64,000 nucleotides of DNA from Pseudoalteromonas arabiensis (GTDB lineage: Bacteria > Pseudomonadota > Gammaproteobacteria > Enterobacterales > Alteromonadaceae). A program made the position numbers and the translations under genes. Shown piece after piece: positions 27,706 to 35,906 of the stretch (position 1 is its first letter; every line of letters begins with the position of its first letter). Where the stretch lies: the NCBI RefSeq assembly GCF_001550155.1, contig NZ_LRUF01000021.1, positions 264,580 to 328,579 of the forward strand, given 5' to 3'. The notes under the pieces are model-generated. The model worked only from the letters and a program-made list of their open reading frames with translations, ran no database searches and was not told where the DNA came from.

Positions 27706-27918
27706 ATGAATCAATTAACTGAAAAAACGATTGCATGTCCATATTGTGGAGAACATATAGATGTTTTACTTGACCCCGCAGACTTAAATCAACAATACAT
27801 CGAAGATTGCCAAGTTTGTTGTAAGCCAATAAATTTTTTAGTTTTTGAAAACAGTGATGAAGAACTTTCCGTTACTGTATCAAGCGATGATGAAAGTTGT
27901 GGCTTTTCTAACTATTAA
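27706..27918 (+). CDS. CPXCG-motif cysteine-rich protein
   Basis: A 70-residue zinc-ribbon-like protein. CPYCGEHID (Cys11, Cys14) and CQVCCKP supply two CxxC pairs, followed by an acidic C-terminal half (SDEELSVTVSSDDES). It matches the small conserved CPXCG family of gammaproteobacteria, whose role is unknown. GGGAGTC precedes the ATG. It is followed by a bidirectional terminator. Confidence 0.88.
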   Translation: MNQLTEKTIACPYCGEHIDVLLDPADLNQQYIEDCQVCCKPINFLVFENSDEELSVTVSSDDESCGFSNY

Positions 27919-27955
27919 AAAATGAAATACTAAGATTTCTAATTCATTAAATATT

Positions 27956-27979
27956 AAAACCTGCGAGATGGCAGGTTTT
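27956..27979. terminator. Bidirectional terminator between CPXCG gene and gloA
   Basis: AAAACCTGC (27956-27964), loop GAGATG, GCAGGTTTT (27971-27979): a perfect nine-pair hairpin between two convergent genes. Confidence 0.85.
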
Positions 27980-27993
27980 AATATAAGGTTTTC

Positions 27994-28524
27994 TTATTTG
28001 TGATCTTCAATTATCTCAGTGATCCCTTCAGCTGAGAGTATTTCTATCCAATAACCATCTGGGTCTTTAATAAAGGCTAGGCCTTTCATAGAGCCATCGT
28101 CAGGCTTTTTTACAAACTCAACATCGTATTTTGCAAAGCGCTCGCATGCTGCGTAAACGTCTGGCACGCTAATACCGATATGACCAAAGCCTTTTGGTTC
28201 ATCATTACCACTATGGTACCCAGCAAAGCTCTCGTCGTTTTCTGTGCCCCAATTATGTGTAAGCTCGATAAGAGCAGGGCGACGAAACACCCACTGTGCT
28301 TTTTCCTTATCGGTGCCTGTTGGCATGTCTTGCTCATAGCCTAAAAAGTACAGCGTAAACTCCATTTTAGGGAAGTCATATTTACCCAATAACTTCATGC
28401 CTAAAACGTTTTGGTAGAAGTCTAATGAAGGCTTTGGATCTTTAATCCGCAACATTGTTTGTTGCATTACGTAATCTTGCGTTGCATTTGCGATTTGTTC
28501 TGGTGACTCGTTGTAGTTAGACAT
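27994..28524 (-). CDS. gloA: Lactoylglutathione lyase (glyoxalase I)
   Basis: A 176-residue glyoxalase of the long, eukaryote-like type. It converts the methylglyoxal-glutathione adduct to S-lactoylglutathione. Metal ligands are visible as Gln in QQTMLRIKD, Glu in [10 protein letters not shown], His in GHIGISVPD and Glu in [11 protein letters not shown]. The start is the second ATG (28522-28524): the first ATG at 28530 abuts the AAGG sequence with no spacing, while the second is six bases away. Confidence 0.95.
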   Translation of the reverse strand: MSNYNESPEQIANATQDYVMQQTMLRIKDPKPSLDFYQNVLGMKLLGKYDFPKMEFTLYFLGYEQDMPTGTDKEKAQWVFRRPALIELTHNWGTENDESFAGYHSGNDEPKGFGHIGISVPDVYAACERFAKYDVEFVKKPDDGSMKGLAFIKDPDGYWIEILSAEGITEIIEDHK

Positions 28525-28652
28525 ACACATCCTTTTTAACTCAAATTATTGATGATGTAATCAGTCTAACATAATCAGGTTGCCCTTAAATTAATAACAA
28601 ATATTATTGACGTGTTTAGATAGCACTTCAATTCTTAACTTACTAACTCACA

Positions 28653-28677
28653 TAAAAAAACCGCCCAACAGGCGGCT
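28653..28677 (-). terminator. Terminator of the DUF2132 gene
   Basis: CCGCC (28661-28665) and GGCGG (28671-28675) form a short GC stem. On the minus strand it is followed by seven T. It lies 40 bases past the stop codon of the gene at 28717. Confidence 0.85.
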
Positions 28678-28716
28678 CATTTCAACTTATAGCTTAAAAC
28701 TTACAGCTTTTGTCGA

Positions 28717-29133
28717 TCAATTACCCCAAGGGTTACTCGCATTTGATCGCTGCTTACGCGCACGGGCTTTTTGCTTCGCTTCTTTTTTCTCATGAATGCG
28801 TTTTGCATCAGTAAAGCTAAGCTCACACGGTTCACCTGGTTTTTGATCAGCAGGGATCACACGATCGCGAGGTGGTAATTCGTAGTTTACATCGTCAGGG
28901 CGTGGTAAGTTTTTAAGACGATACAAATAAAAATTCTCGACTTTTTCTTGTGCCCATTGGGTTTTACGTAAAAACTTAACCGCTGATTTAACATCTGGGT
29001 TATTCTTAAAGCAGTTCAAACGCATATAGGCGTGGAGTAATTCCCAGCCATATTGTTCGACAAGCTCTATCACAACTTGCTCGATACCAACACCTTGCAG
29101 TGGGTTATTGCTGAAAATTTCTTTATTACTCAT
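28717..29133 (-). CDS. VF530/DUF2132 family protein
   Basis: A 138-residue protein whose first 75 residues form the VF530 (DUF2132) domain: NPLQGVGIEQVVIELVEQYG and NNPDVKSAVKFLRKTQWA. A structure is known for this family and DNA binding was suggested. The C-terminal 60 residues are charged and low in complexity (KRIHEKKEAKQKARARKQRS), longer than in the shortest family members. It is monocistronic with its own terminator. Confidence 0.88.
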   Translation of the reverse strand: MSNKEIFSNNPLQGVGIEQVVIELVEQYGWELLHAYMRLNCFKNNPDVKSAVKFLRKTQWAQEKVENFYLYRLKNLPRPDDVNYELPPRDRVIPADQKPGEPCELSFTDAKRIHEKKEAKQKARARKQRSNASNPWGN

Positions 29134-29223
29134 TAGGCTGTCCGGTATTACAAAACTAGGGTAAGTATAATTGCCTTTACCCTAGTTTTATAGCTAACTT
29201 GCAAAGAATGTTTATATACGCGC

Positions 29224-30216
29224 CTATTCTTTACAATTAACCACTACACGGCCGCGAATTTCACCTTTTAATAGGGCTTCGGCATTGGCAACGGCATCAG
29301 AAAGTGGAATTTCTTGCGAAATAGCATCGAGGTACTCAGCTTCTACTAACTCACTTAAACGTTGCCATGCTTCAATTCGGTCGGCTTTAGGGCGCATTAC
29401 ACTGTCTATTCCCATTAGACTAATGCCACGAAGGATAAATGGCGCTACCGTTGCCGGAAAGTCCATACCTTGTGCTAATCCACAGGCTGTTACAACACCA
29501 CCGTATTTAATCGATGCACACACATTGGCAAGGGTGTGGCTACCAACAGAATCAATCGCGCCAGCAAATTGCTCTTTTGCGAGCGGTTTACCAGGTTTGG
29601 AGAATTCATCGCGAGATAGAACGCGTTTTGCGCCTAGTTTTTTTAGGTGCTCTGCTTCATTCATTCGACCCGTTGTTGCAACTACATCAAAGCCAAGTTT
29701 ATTTAATAAGTAGATAGCAAAACTACCTACACCACCATTAGCACCGGTGACAAGTATTTCGCCGCTTTGTGGTGTGATACCTTGTTTTTCTAAGGCGATA
29801 ATACTGAGCATTGCGGTATAACCTGCTGTACCAATTTGCATTGCCTGTTTTGGTGTTAAATTAGCGGGTAGGGGGATAAGCCAGTCACTGTTCATAGACG
29901 CTTTTGAACTTAGACCACCTAAGTATTTTTCCCCAACACCAAAGCCATTTAACAGGACTTTATCATCAATTTTAAATTCATCGCTCTTAGACTCTGTCAC
30001 TGTGCCTGCAAGGTCAATGCCTGGGATCATAGGAAATGTTCTTACCACAGGACCTTTACCTGTAATCGCTAAAGCATCTTTGTAATTTAACGTACTGTAG
30101 TCAACATCAATATTTACATCGTGCTGGTGAATGCTCTCTACAGGGAAATCTGTGTACTGGGCACGGTAGCCTTGATCATCTTTGTTGATAACTACCGATT
30201 TTACTGATGTTGTCAT
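29224..30216 (-). CDS. acuI: Acrylyl-CoA reductase-type quinone oxidoreductase
   Basis: A 330-residue zinc-free medium-chain dehydrogenase of the YhdH/AcuI family. Marks are TLNYKDALAITGKGPVVRTF, PGIDLAGTV, and the NADPH site GANGGVGSFAIYLL. AcuI reduces toxic acryloyl-CoA to propionyl-CoA, relevant to DMSP and 3-hydroxypropionate metabolism. It is preceded by a TAGACC-type operator and lies next to an AcuR-like TetR gene, which supports the AcuI assignment over a generic YhdH. No DMSP lyase gene is adjacent. Confidence 0.85.
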   Translation of the reverse strand: MTTSVKSVVINKDDQGYRAQYTDFPVESIHQHDVNIDVDYSTLNYKDALAITGKGPVVRTFPMIPGIDLAGTVTESKSDEFKIDDKVLLNGFGVGEKYLGGLSSKASMNSDWLIPLPANLTPKQAMQIGTAGYTAMLSIIALEKQGITPQSGEILVTGANGGVGSFAIYLLNKLGFDVVATTGRMNEAEHLKKLGAKRVLSRDEFSKPGKPLAKEQFAGAIDSVGSHTLANVCASIKYGGVVTACGLAQGMDFPATVAPFILRGISLMGIDSVMRPKADRIEAWQRLSELVEAEYLDAISQEIPLSDAVANAEALLKGEIRGRVVVNCKE

Positions 30217-30228
30217 GTTGACTCCTTT

Positions 30229-30246
30229 TAGACCGATCGTCTTTTA
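30229..30246 (-). promoter_or_regulatory. Operator upstream of acuI
   Basis: TAGACCGATCGTCT: the inverted arms AGAC/GTCT match the site upstream of the TetR gene, with one base missing in the right arm. It directly precedes the AGGAG ribosome site of acuI, so the regulator would sit very close to the translation start. Confidence 0.72.
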
Positions 30247-30277
30247 ATGGTTGAAATAAAACCGTATTAAAACGGCT

Positions 30278-30910
30278 TTATAAAATTAAGCGTAAAAATT
30301 GTGCTGTATAAAGGGTAAGTGGTTCACTTGATTTATCAAGTTTAGAGCGCATTACAGCGCCTTCCCAGCCGATCCAGAAGAACTCAGCTAGCATTTTACA
30401 ATCTGATGATTGAGGTATTTGCTTTTGCTGCTTTGCGTCAACTAAGCACTGCTCAATTAAAGCTTGCCAGCTGGTGTAAGCCTGTTTAATACGGTCAATC
30501 ATTGGCTCATCAAGGTAACTGAGTTCTTGATTTAAATTGCCAATTAAGCAGCCACGATTAAACTCAAATTTTGCCATGCCTTGTTTGGCGTCGTTAGCAA
30601 ACACTACAACTCTTTCAAGCGGGTTTATTTTTTCATCAGTTAGATGGCGTTTTAACTTTGCTTGAAAATAGCTGTCGTAAGCATCTATAAGTGCTAAGCC
30701 AAAATCATTTTTACTTTTGAAGTAATGATAAAAAGAGCCTTTAGGTACTTGGGCTGATTTTAAAATTAAATCAATGCCGGTTGCGCTAAAGCCTTTTTCG
30801 GTTAATACAGCTAAACCCGTATTAATTAATAAGGCGCGAGTATCTGCATTTGAACGCGCTATTTTAGGTGGCCTGCCGCGACGGCTTGGCACAGAGTTAT
30901 TTGTTTGCAT
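30278..30910 (-). CDS. acuR: TetR-family regulator, AcuR-like
   Basis: A 210-residue regulator from the ATG at 30908-30910 (MQTNNSVPSRRGRPP); the frame is open for 17 more codons upstream, which would run through the operator. The helix-turn-helix covers about residues 20-65 (TEKGFSATGIDLILKSAQVP, then KGSFYHYFKSKNDFGLALI). FNRGCLIGNLNQE and FFWIGWEGAVMRSKL resemble AcuR of Rhodobacter, which responds to acrylate. A TAGACC palindrome precedes it and another precedes acuI. NemR-type regulators bind similar boxes, so the inducer could instead be a reactive electrophile. Confidence 0.82.
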   Translation of the reverse strand: MQTNNSVPSRRGRPPKIARSNADTRALLINTGLAVLTEKGFSATGIDLILKSAQVPKGSFYHYFKSKNDFGLALIDAYDSYFQAKLKRHLTDEKINPLERVVVFANDAKQGMAKFEFNRGCLIGNLNQELSYLDEPMIDRIKQAYTSWQALIEQCLVDAKQQKQIPQSSDCKMLAEFFWIGWEGAVMRSKLDKSSEPLTLYTAQFLRLIL

Positions 30911-30920
30911 GAATACTATA

Positions 30921-30940
30921 TTAGACCGATTGGTCTTTAA
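30921..30940 (-). promoter_or_regulatory. Operator upstream of acuR
   Basis: AGACC (30923-30927), GATT, GGTCT (30932-30936) is a perfect palindrome, 13 bases upstream of the regulator's ATG. It indicates autoregulation. The near-identical site at 30229-30246 links acuI to the same regulator. Confidence 0.8.
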
Positions 30941-31280
30941 TGTGCAAGTAATTAATTGCATAAATTGTAATCATCATAAATTTGTCGTGATTACAATTTA
31001 AATGGGAACTTTGCCGAAACGGCTTAGGTCACAATTATGAAGCTAAAAAAGATAAAAATTTTTAGCCTAATTTAAGTGTATTTATAGGTGGTTTTAGATG
31101 AGAGGTACGACCACTTAGTCATTTAAAATGTTAATTCAGTTGAGCATCAGCATGTTAGTTATTGTCAATTTATTTAATTGCTTTTTGCTATTTGAATTTA
31201 ACAGTTTTATTAACTATTCATTAAATGTAGATGTCAATTTCGCTACATATCTATAAATATAAAAGGTGAGGATGTTACCT
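30941..31280. other. Non-coding region upstream of rmf
   Basis: About 340 AT-rich bases between the acuR operator and rmf. AAGGTGAGG before the rmf ATG is the ribosome site. No open frame, RNA gene or strong palindrome was seen; the rmf promoter should be here but cannot be placed with confidence. Confidence 0.5.
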
Positions 31281-31451
31281 ATGAAGAGACAGAAAAGAGA
31301 TCGTTTAGAAAGAGCTCATTCTCAAGGTTATAAAGCAGGCTTGGCAGGCCGTTCCAAAGATCAATGCCCTTATCAACAAATCGACCCTAAATCTGAATGG
31401 TTAGGCGGCTGGCGCGAAGCAATTGAAAACCGCAATATGTTTAAAACTTAA
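31281..31451 (+). CDS. rmf: Ribosome modulation factor
   Basis: A 56-residue basic protein that dimerises 70S ribosomes into inactive 100S particles in stationary phase. MKRQKRDRLERAHSQGYKAG, AGRSKDQCPYQ and WLGGWREA match E. coli Rmf closely. The ATG at 31281 is the conserved start; upstream in-frame GTG and ATG codons lie on or next to the GAGG ribosome site. It is convergent with fabA; rmf and fabA are also neighbours in E. coli. Confidence 0.96.
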   Translation: MKRQKRDRLERAHSQGYKAGLAGRSKDQCPYQQIDPKSEWLGGWREAIENRNMFKT

Positions 31452-31475
31452 TATAGGCACCTGTTAATTTACGCA

Positions 31476-31501
31476 AAAAAGCCCCATGCAGGGGCTTTTT
31501 T
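31476..31501. terminator. Bidirectional terminator between rmf and fabA
   Basis: AAAAAGCCCC (31476-31485), loop ATGCA, GGGGCTTTTT (31491-31500) with a further T. Perfect ten-pair stem, 24 bases after rmf and 22 bases beyond the fabA stop. Confidence 0.93.
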
Positions 31502-31522
31502 GTATCTGCAAACAAGTAAAAA

Positions 31523-32038
31523 TTAGAATGCAGTTGTATCTTGGAAAAGACCTACCTTAAGATCTTTCGCTTCATAGATTACGCGGCCATCTACTTCTAC
31601 AGTACCATCAGCCATACCCATGAATAATTTACGTTTGATAACACGTTTCATGTCTAAACGATAAGTAACTTTTTTTGCTGTTGGCAGGATCTGACCTGTG
31701 AATTTAACTTCACCTACACCGAGTGCACGGCCAAGTCCAGGACCACCAGACCAACCAAGGAAGAAACCAACTAATTGCCACATTGCATCAAGGCCTAGAC
31801 AACCAGGCATAACAGGGTCACCTTTAAAGTGGCAGTCAAAGAACCAAAGATCAGGGTTAATATCTAACTCGGCAACGATCTGGCCTTTACCGTGCTCGCC
31901 GCCATCTTCAGTAATTGAAACGATGCGATCCATCATTAGCATGTTGTCGCTAGGTAGGCGGCAGTTGCCTTCACCAAACATTTCACCTTGACCGCAAAGG
32001 ATTAGTTCTTCTTTTGTATAGCTGTTTTTAGGTTCCAT
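31523..32038 (-). CDS. fabA: 3-hydroxydecanoyl-ACP dehydratase/isomerase
   Basis: A 171-residue hotdog enzyme that dehydrates 3-hydroxydecanoyl-ACP and isomerises the product, starting unsaturated fatty acid synthesis. [20 protein letters not shown] places the catalytic pair at His70 and Asp84, the same numbers as in E. coli, which fixes the start at 32038. The open frame extends 36 codons further but that part is not conserved protein. Confidence 0.97.
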   Translation of the reverse strand: MEPKNSYTKEELILCGQGEMFGEGNCRLPSDNMLMMDRIVSITEDGGEHGKGQIVAELDINPDLWFFDCHFKGDPVMPGCLGLDAMWQLVGFFLGWSGGPGLGRALGVGEVKFTGQILPTAKKVTYRLDMKRVIKRKLFMGMADGTVEVDGRVIYEAKDLKVGLFQDTTAF

Positions 32039-32245
32039 AACTCTTATTCGTCGCTTAGAAATTGCCCTGTACTTTAGCGTACACTTGTACGCTAAACAAC
32101 TCGGAGCAGTTAAATAATTTATATTTTCAGCTTGTTTTATGACCACTTAATTAAACTGTTACAGATAAAGGGAGATAAAACCGCGCATTGTGAAGTAAAA
32201 ATCATTATAATTGCTGTGATTCTTTAACCAGTCTAAAGGAAATTT

Positions 32246-33103
32246 ATGATCCTTTTTGTAAACTCACTAACAGTGATTGATTTTTCTTACTTGTGTAATA
32301 AACGCGGCGCAGTTGGCGAGAGCTGGATTGTGGATTTAACTCTACATGGTCAGTTGAATGATGAGTCGATGGTGCTGGATTTTGGTTTAGTTAAAAAGCA
32401 AATTAAAGGCATTATTGATGAATGTATTGACCATAAACTTGCTGTACCAGCAAAATTAAATGGTTCACTAACACAGCATGCAGAGCAGAGCGTGCTAGAT
32501 TGTCACTTCGGTGATAATTATCACTTAGCAATGAGTGCACCAAATCAAGCCTTTTGTCCTATAGATGCAGATATTATTGATGAAAACTCAGTGACTGAGT
32601 TTTTAATTAAAACAATAATGCCCAAGCTTCCTAATAATATCGAAAAAATCGAAATTAGTTTAAAGCCAGAACATAGCCAAAGCTTTTACTATCATTACAG
32701 CCACGGTCTCAAAAAGCACGATGGTAATTGCCAGCGTATTATTCATGGTCATCGCTCACAAATTGGAATTAGCCTTGATGGTATGGCGATGCCTCGCTTA
32801 CAAAAAGAATGGGCAGATAAATGGCAAGATATTTACTTAGCGACAGCAGAAGATGAAATCAATAAATCTGACCTTAAGCATGTAACTGCACTAGATAACG
32901 ATGTGTGTTTTGCCTATACATCACAACAAGGCTATTTTGAAATGGCGATTGATAAATCACGTTGTGACATTTTACCTTGCGATACCACGGTTGAATGCAT
33001 TGCCGATTATCTAAGCTCACAAGTGAAAAGCCTGTACCCTGACTCTGAAGTAAAAATTACCGCTTATGAAGGAGTGGGCAAGGGGTCTATAAGTTATGCG
33101 TAA
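32246..33103 (+). CDS. Tandem 6-carboxytetrahydropterin synthase-like protein
   Basis: A 285-residue protein with two PTPS/QueD-like halves that keep different parts of the active site. The N-half (about 1-145) has MVLDFGLVKKQIKG, IDHKL at 61-65 and SVTEF, but where QueD has its HGH zinc motif it has GESWIVDLTLHG. The C-half (about 146-285) keeps YYHYSHGL (His153), Cys162, HGHR (His167, His169), TTVEC and AYEGV, but lacks the DFG block. One complete site could form between the halves. QueD itself makes a queuosine precursor; that activity is unproven here. The M23 peptidase gene overlaps its end. Confidence 0.72.
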   Translation: MILFVNSLTVIDFSYLCNKRGAVGESWIVDLTLHGQLNDESMVLDFGLVKKQIKGIIDECIDHKLAVPAKLNGSLTQHAEQSVLDCHFGDNYHLAMSAPNQAFCPIDADIIDENSVTEFLIKTIMPKLPNNIEKIEISLKPEHSQSFYYHYSHGLKKHDGNCQRIIHGHRSQIGISLDGMAMPRLQKEWADKWQDIYLATAEDEINKSDLKHVTALDNDVCFAYTSQQGYFEMAIDKSRCDILPCDTTVECIADYLSSQVKSLYPDSEVKITAYEGVGKGSISYA

Positions 33104-33914
33104 AGGATTACTAATAGCAGCGTTTGCAGGATTGTTTTCTTTAACTGCCAGTGCTGTTGAATTAAAAGGACATTTAACTCAAGGCGGTTTAGTAACTGGC
33201 CAAATTGAAGGCGCTAAAAGTGTTAGTTTCAATGGTGAGCAACTTAAGCTTTCAACAAGTGGTGAATTTGTTTTTGGTTTTGGCCGTGATGCTAAGACAA
33301 ACCATACTCTTTCTTGGGTTGATAGTGCTGGTGTGAACCACGAGAAAGCAATTGTAATCACCAAGCGTGATTATAAAATCGATAAAATCACCGGTGTTGC
33401 AAAAAAATATGTTTCGCCACCTAAAGAAGTGTCTGAGCGTATTAGCCGTGAAGCTGTTGCAGTACGTAAAGCTAGGCAAGTAAATTCTGACTTACGTTAT
33501 TTTTTAGAGCCGGTTTATAAGCCTGCAAGTGGGCGTATTTCAGGTGTTTATGGTAGCCAGCGTTACTTTAACGGTGAGCCTCGCCGCCCACATTTTGGGT
33601 TAGACATTGCCAATAAAACAGGCAGCCCAGTGTATGCACCAGTAAGTGGTACGGTGGTGTTTGCTGATGCAGATTTATATTACTCTGGCGGCACGTTAAT
33701 TCTTGACCATGGCCATGGTGTTACCTCTACCTACATTCATTTAAGCAAATTAGATGTAAAAGTAGGGGATGAAATTACGCGTGGTGACAAAATTGCTGAG
33801 ATCGGCGCAACAGGCCGAGTTACCGGCCCTCATTTAGACTGGCGTTTTAATTGGAAAAACGAACGCCTTGACCCTGCGCTAATGATGCAAGACACATTAG
33901 CTAATGAAAAGTAG
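33096..33914 (+). CDS. Secreted M23-family metallopeptidase
   Basis: A 272-residue exported protein. The signal peptide is residues 1-20 (ending TASA). A beta-rich N-terminal domain (GHLTQGGLVTGQIEGAK) precedes the LytM/M23 domain at about 165-265: RPHFGLDIANKTGSPVYAP supplies the first His and Asp, and GPHLDWRFNW the last His. Such enzymes cut peptidoglycan cross-bridges or regulate amidases. The start overlaps the preceding gene by eight bases; the thioesterase follows after five bases. Confidence 0.88.
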   Translation: MRKGLLIAAFAGLFSLTASAVELKGHLTQGGLVTGQIEGAKSVSFNGEQLKLSTSGEFVFGFGRDAKTNHTLSWVDSAGVNHEKAIVITKRDYKIDKITGVAKKYVSPPKEVSERISREAVAVRKARQVNSDLRYFLEPVYKPASGRISGVYGSQRYFNGEPRRPHFGLDIANKTGSPVYAPVSGTVVFADADLYYSGGTLILDHGHGVTSTYIHLSKLDVKVGDEITRGDKIAEIGATGRVTGPHLDWRFNWKNERLDPALMMQDTLANEK

Positions 33915-33919
33915 AGACT

Positions 33920-34354
33920 ATGACACAACAAATCGATCGTGATGCTATTATTGCACAGCGTATTATTGACTCAACAACGTCAGTAACGAAAACAGTTTTC
34001 CCAGGCCGTACAAATCACCATAACACACTATTTGGTGGGGACGCGTTAGCTTGGATGGATGAAGTCGCCTTTATTGCAGCAACCCGTTTTTGTCGTAAGC
34101 CACTTGTAACGATTTCGTCTGATCGTGTTGATTTTAAAGAGGCTATTCCAGCAGGTACATTCGCCGAGCTAATTTCAAAAGTTGTTCACGTTGGCAATAC
34201 CAGTCTTAAAGTAGACGTAGAAATCTTTTTAGAAAGAATGCATAAAGATGACAAGCATTTAGCTATTTCAGGTAGCTTCACGTTTGTAGCTGTTGATGAT
34301 AACCACAGACCAACTCCGGTAGTTTGCGATAAGATGATCAACGGCTTCGAATAA
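33920..34354 (+). CDS. Acyl-CoA thioesterase, hotdog fold
   Basis: A 144-residue YciA/BACH-type thioesterase. FPGRTNHHNTLFGGDALAWM followed by DEVAFIAA carries the conserved Asn/His and Asp region, and SDRVDFKEAIPAGT the next strand. It should hydrolyse acyl-CoA esters in the cytosol; chain length preference cannot be read. It is the last gene of a three-gene unit and is followed by a terminator hairpin. Confidence 0.88.
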   Translation: MTQQIDRDAIIAQRIIDSTTSVTKTVFPGRTNHHNTLFGGDALAWMDEVAFIAATRFCRKPLVTISSDRVDFKEAIPAGTFAELISKVVHVGNTSLKVDVEIFLERMHKDDKHLAISGSFTFVAVDDNHRPTPVVCDKMINGFE

Positions 34355-34375
34355 TACTTACTATAAGTTATAAAT

Positions 34376-34403
34376 AAATTAAGTACCTTCGGGTGCTTAA
34401 TTT
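34376..34403 (+). terminator. Terminator of the thioesterase transcript
   Basis: AAATTAAGTACC (34376-34387), tetraloop TTCG, GGTGCTTAATTT (34392-34403): twelve pairs with one G-T wobble and a stabilising UUCG-type loop. It lies 22 bases after the stop codon. Confidence 0.85.
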
Positions 34404-34536
34404 ATTAGATAAAAAGAACACATCATACTTTATTTTTTTAAAGTTAACTTTAGCAACTATAAAAATAATTTAAGAGGGTGTGTACAAGGGATAGATATAT
34501 GAGGGAGTTCTTTCTTTTTATTATTGAGAATAGTTT

Positions 34537-34565
34537 AGTGTAGCCCCATAAAAAGAAGCTACACT
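34537..34565 (-). terminator. Hairpin after the antiporter gene
   Basis: AGTGTAGC (34537-34544) and GCTACACT (34558-34565) pair perfectly around a 13-base loop. It lies ten bases past the antiporter stop on the minus strand. The T tract is weak, so it is a probable terminator only. Confidence 0.55.
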
Positions 34566-34575
34566 GTTTATCTAT

Positions 34576-35898
34576 TTACAACACCATTGCCGCAACCCAG
34601 CCAGCAATTAGTAGCGGAATATTAAAGTGGATAAAAGTAGGTACCACTGAATCCCAAATATGGTCATGTTGACCATCTGCATTTAGGCCAGATGTTGGTC
34701 CAAGTGTTGAGTCAGAAGCAGGGGAGCCAGCATCGCCTAAAGCGCCCGCTGTACCAACCAGTGCCGCCGTTGCCATTACCGAAAAATTAAGTTCCATGCA
34801 AAGTGGTACAAATAGGGTGGCTATAATTGGCACTGTTGAAAACGAGCTACCAATACCCATGGTTATTAAGAGTCCAACCAATAAAATCAATGCGGCTGCA
34901 AGGGGTTTGTTACCTTCAATCATAGCCGCTGCAGAGCTGACTAACGAAGTTACATCACCCGTTGCTTTCATCACTGAAGCAAAGCCTTGTGCTGAGATCA
35001 TAATAAAGCCAATCATCGCCATCATCGCGATGCCTTTACTAAATACATCGCCGTTTTGCTCAAGCTTTACAACACCAAGCAAGGTAAATATGGCCACTCC
35101 AACGAGGCCGCCTAAGATCATTGAGCCACTGATATTTTGCGCCACTAAAGAGCAAAGTACAGCGGTAATGCCAACTACCAGTACCTTTTTAGGCTGTTCT
35201 ATGAGCACCTCTTGTTGTGGCTCTGTTAAGCTATGAGACTCATAACTACGGCGCTTTCGATAGCTAATAAATACCGCAACCAATAAACCAAATAACATCC
35301 CGATGGCTGGAATTATCATTGCCATGGGGACTTGAGTATTAACGATATCTAAGCCATTTTCAGTGAGGTTTTTGTGCAAAATGGAATATAAGTAAATCCC
35401 ACCAAAACCATAAGGTAACACCATATAAGAAGTGGCTAATCCGAAGGTTAAAATACATGCTATTGCACGTCTATCAAGGCGCAACTTGTTAAACACAATC
35501 AGTAATGGCGGAATAAGTATTGGGATAAAGGCTATATGCACAGGTATTAAATTTTGCGATGAAATCGCACAGAGTAAAATAATACTTAAAATAAGGTAAC
35601 TAAGCGTAGTTTCGCCTTTATGACTATTCTCGTTTACTTGCTTAAGTAACTTAGACGCTAAAATACGTGTTAAACCCGACTTAGAAATAGCAACCGCAAA
35701 CGCACCTAACATCGCATAGCTAAGCGCTATTTCAGCACCCCCCGATAAGCCATCATTGAATGCATTAACAGTTTCAGTTAAACCAAGACCAGCGGTCAAA
35801 CCCGCAACAATAGCACTCACTGTCATCGCGACAATGACATTAATTCGACAAAGCGTTAAAACCAGCATCAACATAACGCCGACAATTACTGCATTCAT
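34576..35898 (-). CDS. Na+/H+ antiporter-like membrane transporter (NhaC/YuiF group)
   Basis: A 440-residue inner-membrane protein with about eleven hydrophobic segments and almost no soluble domain. Family marks are [19 protein letters not shown] near residue 58, [20 protein letters not shown] near 120, and [20 protein letters not shown] near 390, typical of the Na+/H+ antiporter group. It is the last gene of the operon starting at the response regulator, eight bases after the transglutaminase gene. A role in histidine or other organic acid transport, proposed for YuiF-like members, is an alternative. Confidence 0.8.
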   Translation of the reverse strand: MNAVIVGVMLMLVLTLCRINVIVAMTVSAIVAGLTAGLGLTETVNAFNDGLSGGAEIALSYAMLGAFAVAISKSGLTRILASKLLKQVNENSHKGETTLSYLILSIILLCAISSQNLIPVHIAFIPILIPPLLIVFNKLRLDRRAIACILTFGLATSYMVLPYGFGGIYLYSILHKNLTENGLDIVNTQVPMAMIIPAIGMLFGLLVAVFISYRKRRSYESHSLTEPQQEVLIEQPKKVLVVGITAVLCSLVAQNISGSMILGGLVGVAIFTLLGVVKLEQNGDVFSKGIAMMAMIGFIMISAQGFASVMKATGDVTSLVSSAAAMIEGNKPLAAALILLVGLLITMGIGSSFSTVPIIATLFVPLCMELNFSVMATAALVGTAGALGDAGSPASDSTLGPTSGLNADGQHDHIWDSVVPTFIHFNIPLLIAGWVAAMVL

Positions 35899-35906
35899 AT
35901 TGTTCT

